DNA from: Poindextera sp965277425
GTDB taxonomy: Bacteria > Pseudomonadota > Alphaproteobacteria > Caulobacterales > Caulobacteraceae
Reading direction: 5' to 3'
DNA length: 64,000 nucleotides
Assembly: GCA_965277425.1 (NCBI GenBank)
Contig: CBDICR010000005.1
Coordinates: forward strand, 860,204 to 924,203
This document shows, in pieces, positions 26,586 to 34,009 of the stretch. Numbering within the stretch: position 1 is the stretch's first letter; every line of letters starts with the position of its first letter. The translations under genes and the position numbers were made by a program. The notes under the pieces were generated by a model, which worked only from the letters and a program-made list of their open reading frames with translations, ran no database searches and was not told the origin of the DNA.

Positions 26586-27286
26586 TTCCTCGCTGCCCCT
26601 TGCTTCTTATCGTGGGTTTGTCCCTCAGGTTCGGCGCCGTCCAGCCCAGGCGCGACATCAACGACCTCTCCACGGCTGCCAACTAGGGCAATCGCGATCC
26701 CGGCCAGGGCGCAGCGCGGAGCAAGCCGCTCGGCAAGCCGGACCGTGGCGTCGGTCTTCGGCACGACAGCGACCTGCCGGCCCGGCGATGGCGTCGCCAT
26801 CAACATGCCAACCGTCTCGCACAGCCCTTTGTAGAGCCGCGATACCTGGCCCGAATGCCGGGTGTTGATGATGCCGCCCTTGCACTCGGCGGAGATGATC
26901 TGGCCACCAGCCTCCGCCACGACATCCCCAAGGCCCGACCTGGGGTTGATCGTGATCGTCTGACCATCGGCGTTTCGATAGACGCCGCCATAGGAAGTGG
27001 TCCCAAGCGTCGACACCATCGAGAAGCCCCGACGCGACAGCCAACCGGCGAAGTCGAACTGCTTTCCGTGCTCGCCGTCGGGATGCACGCGGACATCACG
27101 CGCGCCCTCTGTGCGCAGCAGATGCATGGCATAGGCGACCATCACCGCTCCCTCGTACAGGTGATGCTCATGTTCGCCGTCCGCCTTCCCAACGCGGTTC
27201 GGCGGCGGCGCAAGCGCCGTCACAAGATCGTCGAAGTCCACGTTGCCTCCCCGTCGCGACGACGCACGAGCCGTCGTCATCGCCAT
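26579..27286 (-). CDS. Nuclease-like partner of the TrlF-like ATPase
   Basis: 235 residues. The ATG at 27286 is chosen over an in-frame one at 27310 because AAGGGA lies 7 nt before it. The core reads DGEHGKQFDFAGWL, RSGLGDVVAEAGGQIISAEC and KGGIINTRHSGQVSRLYKGL; D-x(n)-E-x-K in GDVV...ISAECK fits a PD-(D/E)xK restriction-like nuclease. The C-terminal tail is polar. It overlaps the ATPase gene by 7 bp, so the two should be made together. Its 5' end faces a divergent operon across a 50-bp promoter region. Confidence 0.65.
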   Translation of the reverse strand: MAMTTARASSRRGGNVDFDDLVTALAPPPNRVGKADGEHEHHLYEGAVMVAYAMHLLRTEGARDVRVHPDGEHGKQFDFAGWLSRRGFSMVSTLGTTSYGGVYRNADGQTITINPRSGLGDVVAEAGGQIISAECKGGIINTRHSGQVSRLYKGLCETVGMLMATPSPGRQVAVVPKTDATVRLAERLAPRCALAGIAIALVGSRGEVVDVAPGLDGAEPEGQTHDKKQGAARKC

Positions 27287-27301
27287 TGACAGTCCCTTAT
27301 A

Positions 27302-27321
27302 ACCGGCCATATTTGACCGGT
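27302..27321. promoter_or_regulatory. Possible operator in the divergent promoter region
   Basis: ACCGG at 27302-27306 and CCGGT at 27317-27321 form a 5-bp inverted repeat around CCATATTTGA. It sits between the divergent starts at 27286 (minus) and 27337 (plus). The arms are short, so this is weak evidence of a regulator site. The plus-strand gene has a near-perfect AAAGGAGG site at 27322-27330. Confidence 0.35.
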
Positions 27322-27336
27322 AAAGGAGGCCCGGTC

Positions 27337-27891
27337 ATGATTGCCTACAATCCAGATAAGTTCGCGTCGCTCTATGAGACCGACCTGGGCCAGCGCCTCT
27401 GGGGGTTTCTGACCGAAGAGGCGAATATCGCCCGGCTGGAAACGGCCTCGCAACTGGGCAAGCCGGCCGTTGAGGGGATTGAAGAGCACCTCCTGGAGGT
27501 GTTTCGCGAGGACGTGCTGGCGGACCGCGTCAAGCAGATGGTGGGCCATATGGTTCGCCAGATTCTCGAACAGCGCGATTGGGTCCTCGACCAGACCGAT
27601 GTGAAGGTCCAGTCCGTGCCGTTCAGCAAGGCGGCCCGCTATCGGCGGGCCGACTGGATTACGTTTCACGCGTTTCGCAATACCAGCGACCCGCGCGACG
27701 TCGTCATCACGGATCGCCGCCAGAACGCGCCGCTGCCCGCCGACGCGCGCTGGGCGTACTACGCGACCTTCGCGAGCCCGTTGAAGGCGTCCGTGGCGTT
27801 TGGCGTGCGCGACATCCGGCAGCTTCGCCAGCATGTGCATGCGCACGGCTATCAGCGCATGCGCATCGAGCGGATGTTGCGGCGTGCCTGA
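27337..27891 (+). CDS. Hypothetical protein, first gene of the HEPN operon
   Basis: 184 residues starting MIAYNPDKFASLYETDLGQR after AAAGGAGG; an earlier frame start at 27286 lies in the promoter. The N-terminal half is helical (REDVLADRVKQMVGHMVRQI). The C-terminal half is mixed with aromatic-rich strands (RADWITFHAFRNTSDPRDVV, ARWAYYATFASPL). No known motif. The stop overlaps the next start (TGATG). Likely a partner or regulator of the two HEPN-motif proteins downstream. Confidence 0.6.
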   Translation: MIAYNPDKFASLYETDLGQRLWGFLTEEANIARLETASQLGKPAVEGIEEHLLEVFREDVLADRVKQMVGHMVRQILEQRDWVLDQTDVKVQSVPFSKAARYRRADWITFHAFRNTSDPRDVVITDRRQNAPLPADARWAYYATFASPLKASVAFGVRDIRQLRQHVHAHGYQRMRIERMLRRA

Positions 27892-28499
27892 TGCCGATGC
27901 CCGATCACTCGCACATCGCGCTCAGCGACCGCGAACAGCCCGTGCTGCTCGCCTGGCCGACGCAAGGCAGTGCCGGCGGCTTCATTCAGTTCGAGAAGGC
28001 GGCGGACTGGCGCGCCTTCGTTGAGAGCCTCGGCATCGATCCGCGTATCCCTGAGATCGTGCGCGCCAAGTTTGCCCGTTCGCAGACGCTCTATCTGCTG
28101 GGCTGGGTAGATTTCAGCATCATCAAGGCCGGCGAGCTCGCGGCCCTGATCGCATTAGAGCTGGCGCTGATGGATCGCTATGGCGGCCATCTCTCGAAGA
28201 ACAAGCGCAGCTTTGCGGCGCTCCTCAAATACATGGTCGAGGTCGACGGTCTCACCGACGCGCAGATCCCCATGGTCGTGCGCTGTGGGGGGACGGCATT
28301 AGGCCAGTTGACCGGCGACACACGTCCGACCCTTGCCGAGCGTCGAAACGCTCTCGCCCACGGCGATCCGTTCGATGGACTGCCAACGGGCGGTCTCCTT
28401 GAACTGGCCCGCGACCTCATAAATTTCGCCTACCGCCACCACATCGCGGAGGCCGCGGGCCTCGGCCTCCATCCAACAACGACAGGACGAGCCTCATGA
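27891..28499 (+). CDS. HEPN-motif protein, putative RNase
   Basis: 202 residues. The C-terminal helical half contains AERRNALAHGDPFDG: R152-N-x-x-x-H157 is the R-x4-H signature of HEPN ribonucleases, flanked by helices with FSIIKAGELAALIALELAL before it and LLELARDLINFAY after it. An upstream in-frame start at 27579 lies inside the previous gene and is rejected; the ATG at 27891 overlaps the preceding stop. HEPN proteins usually cut RNA in abortive-infection or toxin-antitoxin systems. The stop overlaps the next start (ATGA), so the genes are strictly coupled. Confidence 0.65.
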   Translation: MPMPDHSHIALSDREQPVLLAWPTQGSAGGFIQFEKAADWRAFVESLGIDPRIPEIVRAKFARSQTLYLLGWVDFSIIKAGELAALIALELALMDRYGGHLSKNKRSFAALLKYMVEVDGLTDAQIPMVVRCGGTALGQLTGDTRPTLAERRNALAHGDPFDGLPTGGLLELARDLINFAYRHHIAEAAGLGLHPTTTGRAS

Positions 28500-29812
28500 C
28501 GGCGAGTGCGTCGCTCATCGCCGCCGTGGACGCGGTCTGGCGACTTCCCCGGCCGGGCCCGGACAACCTTCTGGCCTCACCGCCCTTTGTCTCGCTGAGC
28601 GAGCTGTGCCTCGCGGAGTACGGCGGTGGTAAACCGGTATTCGCTTTGAGCACGGCCCTCCGATCGCTCGGGCTGCCGTGTCATCTCCCTGCCAACAAGG
28701 CCGCACTGAGCCTCGATCCCGAAAGCGCCGCGAAAGCGCTCGACGAAGCATATCGGCGCAGGACGACGCTGCGCCGCCACCTATGCCCGCTCGACCTGGC
28801 GGACGATATGCCAATGTTGAGCTTCGGCAATGCCCGCGTCGCTGACTTCACCGCGGACGATCTGGCGCGGCTGTTCAATGCCCCGCGGCTCGCCCGCAAC
28901 TTTCACAATGAGTCGCTCGATCCCAAGCGCCTGGCGCAGTTCCGATGGCTGGTTGTGGAGGAAGAAATCGCGCTCGACCCGCGCCCTGAAGCACGCGCCG
29001 CCCCCTTCATGTACATGACGCTCGATCGAGATTTCGGAGAGATCGATCCCCATCTTGGTCGGTTTCCGCCGGCGGTCGAACGAGCGCTGTTCTTTCTCCT
29101 GCTGGCGCCGTGGGAACGGTGGTCCACGATGCAGGAGGTCGACTGGCGAGGCTTTCGCCTGCCTTGGATTTACACGGCCGACGACGATCTCTTCATTCGC
29201 CCGTCTCCACCCCCGAGCGCGGATAGCCTCACCCTCGAGCCATGGATCGTCCAGGACCAGTGGGGAGACGACATCGAACTTGAACGTCCGACGGTCTTGC
29301 CACTTGATGACGACGCGGCGTCGGGTCTAGCGCTCTTCACCGACGATGCTTGGAAAGAGCTCGAGGGGGCACGGGCTACGGACCTGTTCGAGACGCCTAT
29401 CGCGCATTTTCTTGTCCGGGCATTCCTCGCCGATGGCATGGACGAGGTGATGGCGCACATGACGGCCATCGAAGCGGCCGTCGGCCTCGAGATGGACCAC
29501 AAGAAATGGCTTCGGCCCAAGCCTGACCCGCACAAGGCGGTTTCGTCAGCCACGGATCGCGTTTCGGCACGCCTCGCGGCTGTCTTGAACGACGCCGCAA
29601 GCGTGCAGGCCTATAAGGATCTCTTCGACCTGCGCAGCACCTTCGTCCACGGCCGCGCCGGGCTCCAGAAGGTGTCGACCAAGCAGCGCGTCATGGCGCG
29701 CAGCCTGGCGCGCGGCGTATCCCGCGGCCTGGTCGACCTGGCGCTCAAGGGGCCACGACCGCGCGCAGACGTGCTGAGCGACCTCCTCACGCGGGGCGCA
29801 CCCTACTTGTAG
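28496..29812 (+). CDS. Large protein with C-terminal HEPN-type motif
   Basis: 438 residues. The first 330 residues contain aromatic and acidic stretches (PWERWSTMQEVDWRGFRLPW, IYTADDDLFIRPSP) with no family I recognise. The C-terminal 100 residues are helical and hold DLRSTFVHGRAGLQK with R380-x4-H385, a second HEPN signature, preceded by AHMTAIEAAVGLEMDHKKW as in Apea-like HEPN domains. The start overlaps the upstream HEPN gene by 4 bp. Two HEPN proteins in tandem are unusual; one could be catalytic and the other a sensor or antitoxin. Confidence 0.6.
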   Translation: MTASASLIAAVDAVWRLPRPGPDNLLASPPFVSLSELCLAEYGGGKPVFALSTALRSLGLPCHLPANKAALSLDPESAAKALDEAYRRRTTLRRHLCPLDLADDMPMLSFGNARVADFTADDLARLFNAPRLARNFHNESLDPKRLAQFRWLVVEEEIALDPRPEARAAPFMYMTLDRDFGEIDPHLGRFPPAVERALFFLLLAPWERWSTMQEVDWRGFRLPWIYTADDDLFIRPSPPPSADSLTLEPWIVQDQWGDDIELERPTVLPLDDDAASGLALFTDDAWKELEGARATDLFETPIAHFLVRAFLADGMDEVMAHMTAIEAAVGLEMDHKKWLRPKPDPHKAVSSATDRVSARLAAVLNDAASVQAYKDLFDLRSTFVHGRAGLQKVSTKQRVMARSLARGVSRGLVDLALKGPRPRADVLSDLLTRGAPYL

Positions 29813-29841
29813 GCCCTCAGGGCAGGATGGTGTGATCGCGA

Positions 29842-31236
29842 ATGCCGGCCGAAACAGAATCTCTCCTGATCAAGCCCATCAGCGTGCGGCAGTTCGAGCT
29901 GTACGCCCTGTCGCTCGACCGCGGCCCGAACTTCGACCCCACCAGCATTTTCGCCGCATATCAAATCGGCCGCGGCGGCGCGTGTGGCGCGATTCTCCTC
30001 GACCAGGAGGGCGGGACCTTCAGCACGATCGCGATGCGACGCCGGGTCGATCATTGTTGGATCTGCGTCGCAAAAGGCGGCCCGTTCCAAGCGCCCGAAC
30101 AGGCCCTCGACGCGCTCAGCAACGACATGCGCGGCGGTGATCCCCCTGAACCGCTCGCACCTGGCGTCCGCCGACGGACCTTGTTGATCGAGGTCGGGCC
30201 GCGTGGAAGCTCTCCGGAGTTTGACTTGCTCATCAAGTCCATAAGTCATCTGCCGGCGCTGATGGCGGTGGGAGAATGCTATCTCGCCCTGCCGCGGCCA
30301 GATCGGAACTTCATCCCCGACTTGCAAACCAACAACTTCGCGTCGCGCCTCTTCGAGCTTTACCTGCTTGCCTGCTTTCGCGAGCAAGGCCTGCAGGTCC
30401 GCCAAGATCACGTTTCGCCCGATTTTCAAATCGAGAAGGACGGCGTCACCTGTTGGGTGGAGGCGGTAACCGCGAACTCCGAAACCCCGCGCGCTGGCGG
30501 CATCGGAGATTGGGTTCATGCGCCCACGGATCGAACGGAGCGGCTGACCGGTGCCCCGGCTGAACGATTCGCCAAGACGCTGCGAGGAAAGTTGCAGCGG
30601 GAATATCACGGCCTGTCGCACGTGCAGGGGCATCCGTTCGCCATCGCCATCGCCGATTTCCACAGCTCGGGCTCTATGGTGTGGACCCGTGAGGCGCTGC
30701 CAACCTATCTCTACGGTGTTCGCGCCGATGTCGAAGACGACGGCACGAAACGACGCGCCGTCGGGACGGCGATATCCAATCTCACGGGCAAGAACGCGAT
30801 CCCGGCCGGACTGTTTCGAGACCCGGATTTCGCGCATTTGTCCGCCGTTCTCTTCAGCAACGCCGGCACCTTGGCGAAATTCAATCGCATGGGCTTTTTG
30901 GCCGGATGGCGCCCGCCCGGCCTGTCGATGATCCGTCGGGGCATCTTGTTCGATCGGACGCCGGGCGCGTTGGAACCGATCGACTTCGAGCTGGAAGTGG
31001 GAAGCCAGGAGTATGACGCATTATGGCCATGGGGCGAGGCCTGGTGTCAGGAACTCGAGGTCTTTCACAACCCGCTCGCCTCCCATCCTATTCCATTCGA
31101 TCTGATCCCCGGCGCGACGCATTGGTTCGAGCGCGGCGGCGAAGTGGAATGCAGCACGATTTGGGCGAACTCGGTGATTTCATCGGTCACCCAGCTTCGA
31201 GCGCCGAAGGGCTATTACCTCGCAGCAGAAGGATAG
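29842..31236 (+). CDS. Hypothetical protein with restriction-nuclease-like core, last gene of the HEPN operon
   Basis: 464 residues. The central part reads FASRLFELYLLACFREQGLQ, VSPDFQIEKDGVTCWVEAVT: E172, D194 and E207 fit the conserved acidic positions of a PD-(D/E)xK-like fold, but the usual Lys after E207 is replaced (E-A-V-T), so activity is uncertain. The last 200 residues are rich in aromatic and Pro positions. It lies 29 bp after the large HEPN protein on the same strand and ends at a hairpin shared with the convergent operon. Confidence 0.55.
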   Translation: MPAETESLLIKPISVRQFELYALSLDRGPNFDPTSIFAAYQIGRGGACGAILLDQEGGTFSTIAMRRRVDHCWICVAKGGPFQAPEQALDALSNDMRGGDPPEPLAPGVRRRTLLIEVGPRGSSPEFDLLIKSISHLPALMAVGECYLALPRPDRNFIPDLQTNNFASRLFELYLLACFREQGLQVRQDHVSPDFQIEKDGVTCWVEAVTANSETPRAGGIGDWVHAPTDRTERLTGAPAERFAKTLRGKLQREYHGLSHVQGHPFAIAIADFHSSGSMVWTREALPTYLYGVRADVEDDGTKRRAVGTAISNLTGKNAIPAGLFRDPDFAHLSAVLFSNAGTLAKFNRMGFLAGWRPPGLSMIRRGILFDRTPGALEPIDFELEVGSQEYDALWPWGEAWCQELEVFHNPLASHPIPFDLIPGATHWFERGGEVECSTIWANSVISSVTQLRAPKGYYLAAEG

Positions 31237-31246
31237 GCGCGCGAGA

Positions 31247-31267
31247 AACGCTTCGAAGCGAAGCGTT
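31247..31267. terminator. Perfect hairpin between convergent operons
   Basis: AACGCTTCG at 31247-31255 and CGAAGCGTT at 31259-31267 form a 9-bp perfect stem with a 3-base loop. It stands between the 3' ends of the gene ending at 31236 (plus) and the gene ending at 31289 (minus). No U-tract follows on the plus strand, but position and symmetry suit a bidirectional stop. Confidence 0.5.
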
Positions 31268-31288
31268 CGGGGCGCGCTCCGGCGCGGC

Positions 31289-31936
31289 CTAAGCTTGTTC
31301 GCCCTTTCGCGTGATGAATTTAAATTCTGTTTGACCAGCTTTGGCCGCCAACTCGAACCATTTCTCACGGTAGTCGGGCAGCTCTGCTCGACTTACGGCA
31401 ATGGCGGAGAGCGCCGAACAATAGGCGATCCCGGCAAGCACAGTTTCGCCGAGATAATTAAGAAAGCGCGTTAGATCGGGCGGGTAAGCAAGGTCTGTGT
31501 CGCTCTCGAAAACCTTGTGGCGCTCACCGTCGACGAAGGTGTTGATCGCCGTTTCAAGAATAGCGTAGCTCAGAAACGCGTCCGCGCCAGCGTCGGACGC
31601 AGCGAGCACCGCGTTCAGTTCAGGGCGCCATTCGATCGCCTTCCGGCAGAGCGCCGGATTGACGTGGCCGACCGCGACGTTTCGCATGTATTTCGCGAAT
31701 TCGAACCCGCGCCGATGTGTCGAGATGATCTCATTGAGCTCCGGGTGATCCTTGTAGAGTCCCCGGCTTATCCCCTCCAGGTCGGCGACATTCGCGCACG
31801 AAACGAGCAACTGCTTCAGGAGCACCAAGCGCATGGCGTGATCGTCCGGCCCGGCTTCCAGCGCCTTATCCGCAGCAACGAGATCGCCATGTGCGAGCCG
31901 CGCCGAAATCACAATCTGGATGTAGTCCAACTCCAT
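31289..31936 (-). CDS. Helical protein with HEPN-like motif, downstream of the caspase gene
   Basis: 215 residues, almost entirely helical. FEFAKYMRNVAVGHVNPALC holds R85-N-x4-H91, within the R-x(4-6)-H spacing allowed for HEPN domains, and DAGADAFLSYAILETAINTF gives a second long helix. It follows the caspase-like gene by 32 bp on the same strand. If the motif is genuine this would be the third HEPN-like protein within 4 kb. It may be an effector acted on by the protease, but this is inference. Confidence 0.5.
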   Translation of the reverse strand: MELDYIQIVISARLAHGDLVAADKALEAGPDDHAMRLVLLKQLLVSCANVADLEGISRGLYKDHPELNEIISTHRRGFEFAKYMRNVAVGHVNPALCRKAIEWRPELNAVLAASDAGADAFLSYAILETAINTFVDGERHKVFESDTDLAYPPDLTRFLNYLGETVLAGIAYCSALSAIAVSRAELPDYREKWFELAAKAGQTEFKFITRKGEQA

Positions 31937-31968
31937 TCGTCTGCTCGCTCTCCTTATCGGCGACGACC

Positions 31969-33558
31969 CTATGCGTCGTCGTCGCGGCTGGCCCGCCGTG
32001 TTGCAGCCGCAGCCAACATCGGGCTGGATCGACCGACGCCCAATTGGAACCGCTGCGCCGCATCGACAAGGTCGAGGGCGCTCTTGCGTCCGAAGGCAAT
32101 TTCCAGACGTCGCTTCTTCAGGTCGAAGGTGAAGCTCGCGCCGTCCCGACTATAGGTCACGCGCTGATCGCGATCATCGTCTTCGACATCGCCACCGGAC
32201 GCTTCACCGATATCCTCCAGCCGATCGACCAGCGCATCGAAGGAGTCCTCCATACTGTCGAACTCGACCACCAGCCGCTGGAACTCGTCCGTGAAAAGTT
32301 CATCGAGAGCCTCGCGATGCGCCGGCCAGCCTTGCCGAAGCTCGAGCCGTCGCGTGATGTAATACTCGCTCGGGTCCTCCGGATTCTGCCCCGTCTCGAC
32401 GATATAGCGGAAAGCAGGCGCATCGAGCGTGTCGGCCTCCTTCCTGAGATCCTTGCGCTTGAGGCCGAGGACATCGCGCGCATTTTGGTAGAGGGTTTGC
32501 AGCTCCTCCGCGACCGTGTCGGCAAGCAGTCGATTGCACCAGCCGTCAGCCGACTCCGAGAGCCGATCGGGCACTTTGTGGTATCCGCGGCTGAAGCCGT
32601 CGAGGCTCCGGATCGCCCCTGTCTCGGTTCCCTCCAGATACTCGCTGTTGTTCTTCAGCCGGATTCCGGCAAGCGCCGCGTCCGCAGGTATGACGGGCGG
32701 CTGAGGCACATAATGGATCCGAAAGCTGTTCGACGCGGACAAGATGGCCTGGGGCGTCTGTGTCGCCCGCATCGACATCTCTCGGGTGATGTAGCGCGGC
32801 ACTTCCTGGCGCAGATAGTTCTGCAAGCTTTCGCCGGTCAGCCAACGATCGCGTGCGAGCGCGTCGGGTGCGCGGCCCGCAAGCGCTTCCAGCAGGAAGT
32901 GCGTCCAGATGCCGTGACCCAGCGCGTTTGACGGGTAGGATTTCTCCCCCGGCGAGCACGAGAGGAAGGCGCCGAGATACCAGCCGCTATCGAGAAATTC
33001 GTCGACCTCGTGGGGATCGAGGTTCCCGATCACGTCCCGCGACTGAACGACGTCGCGGAAGTGTTCGGCGCAGGCGTCGATGAAAATCAGCCCTTGCTCA
33101 CAAGCGCTCTGAGACAACGGCTCCAAGAGCGCATCGCGCATCGAAAGCGTCGTATCGGCAATGTTTAGCCGGTTGGTGTCGTAGGTGCTGAGGCGATTTC
33201 CACCCGCGCCATGGAAGCCGTGGCCGGCATAGTAGAAAATGAAGAGGTCATCGGCCGAGAGGTTGCGGATCGTGTAGGCCAGATGATCTTGAACCGCGAC
33301 GAGGCTCGCATCGGCGTCGGTCATCACCTCGATCTCGACATCGCTGGCCGGCAGATTCTTGAAGATCTCCTGCACCGCCTCGCTGACCGCGTCGGCATCG
33401 GCATGCGCATACGCCACCGACGGCAACGCATCGCCGCTCTGCGGCTTGCGATAATTCTCAAGGCCCACGATCACGGCCACGACCCGCGTGAAGCGTGCCG
33501 CCGCAGGATCGTCGTCGACTGGCCGGGCCGGCGCCGGCACGGGTTTGCGCGCCATCAC
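31969..33558 (-). CDS. Caspase-like (peptidase C14 family) protease
   Basis: 529 residues. The N-terminal 240 residues are a caspase-like fold: VVAVIVGLENYR, then LFIFYYAGHGFHG with the catalytic His at 113, then LIFIDACAEHF with the catalytic Cys at 163, then GAFLSCSPGEKSYPS. This His/Cys dyad is complete. The C-terminal 280 residues, with AIRSLDGFSRGYHKVPDRLS and an acidic region (EASGGDVEDDDRDQ), match no effector domain I know. Its start overlaps the stop of the upstream HTH gene by 4 bp (ATGA). Bacterial caspase-like proteases act as cell-suicide effectors in several defence systems. Confidence 0.75.
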   Translation of the reverse strand: MMARKPVPAPARPVDDDPAAARFTRVVAVIVGLENYRKPQSGDALPSVAYAHADADAVSEAVQEIFKNLPASDVEIEVMTDADASLVAVQDHLAYTIRNLSADDLFIFYYAGHGFHGAGGNRLSTYDTNRLNIADTTLSMRDALLEPLSQSACEQGLIFIDACAEHFRDVVQSRDVIGNLDPHEVDEFLDSGWYLGAFLSCSPGEKSYPSNALGHGIWTHFLLEALAGRAPDALARDRWLTGESLQNYLRQEVPRYITREMSMRATQTPQAILSASNSFRIHYVPQPPVIPADAALAGIRLKNNSEYLEGTETGAIRSLDGFSRGYHKVPDRLSESADGWCNRLLADTVAEELQTLYQNARDVLGLKRKDLRKEADTLDAPAFRYIVETGQNPEDPSEYYITRRLELRQGWPAHREALDELFTDEFQRLVVEFDSMEDSFDALVDRLEDIGEASGGDVEDDDRDQRVTYSRDGASFTFDLKKRRLEIAFGRKSALDLVDAAQRFQLGVGRSSPMLAAAATRRASRDDDA

Positions 33559-33836
33559 GCGTCCTCCTCAAGATATTCGCGTTCCAGCCGCTTGGCCGCC
33601 GAGCGGATCGCGTCCAGGTCATGGCCGTCACGCTGCAGAACCAGCAGCACGAAAAGCAAACGCCGCGATGTCGGCGTCATGGCGCGTTTGCGCTCCTCGC
33701 TGGCGCCGGATGCGCCCCAGGATCGAATGGTCGCGACGGACGCGCCCATGAGACGGGCGAGACGTGTGCTACGCCCACTGCGCTCATCGCCATTCAATTC
33801 CTGTGCGATCGCCCGCACTGCAGCCGCTTGTTCCAT
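33555..33836 (-). CDS. Small HTH DNA-binding protein preceding the caspase gene
   Basis: 93 residues. STRLARLMGASVATIRSWGA is a helix-turn-helix of the XRE/IclR-like kind (recognition helix ATIRSW), then SRRLLFVLLVLQRDG as a hydrophobic dimerisation helix. It overlaps the caspase-like gene by 4 bp and is probably the operon repressor. It faces the helicase operon divergently across a 173-bp region that carries an inverted repeat. Confidence 0.6.
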   Translation of the reverse strand: MEQAAAVRAIAQELNGDERSGRSTRLARLMGASVATIRSWGASGASEERKRAMTPTSRRLLFVLLVLQRDGHDLDAIRSAAKRLEREYLEEDA

Positions 33837-33971
33837 GGCTAGACCTATAACAGCGTCACGGTCACAGAGTTGGGGTGGGATTGAATATATTTCAAGAACA
33901 ACTGCCTCAAAGGTGGCTCCTTCCGAGTTTGCTGGGGCCTGGCCCGCCTTCCGAGCCTTGCCCTCCTATCT

Positions 33972-34001
33972 GTCATTTGCTATCGTATAGCGTCAAATGA
34001 C
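33972..34001. promoter_or_regulatory. Inverted-repeat operator before the HTH-helicase gene
   Basis: GTCATTTG at 33972-33979 and CAAATGAC at 33994-34001 form perfect 8-bp arms; CTAT and ATAG inside form a nested short dyad. It ends 8 bp before the ATG at 34010, so a bound protein would block translation or transcription initiation. Candidate binders are the 93-residue HTH protein or the N-terminal HTH of the helicase itself. Confidence 0.6.
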
Positions 34002-34009
34002 GGTGGATC

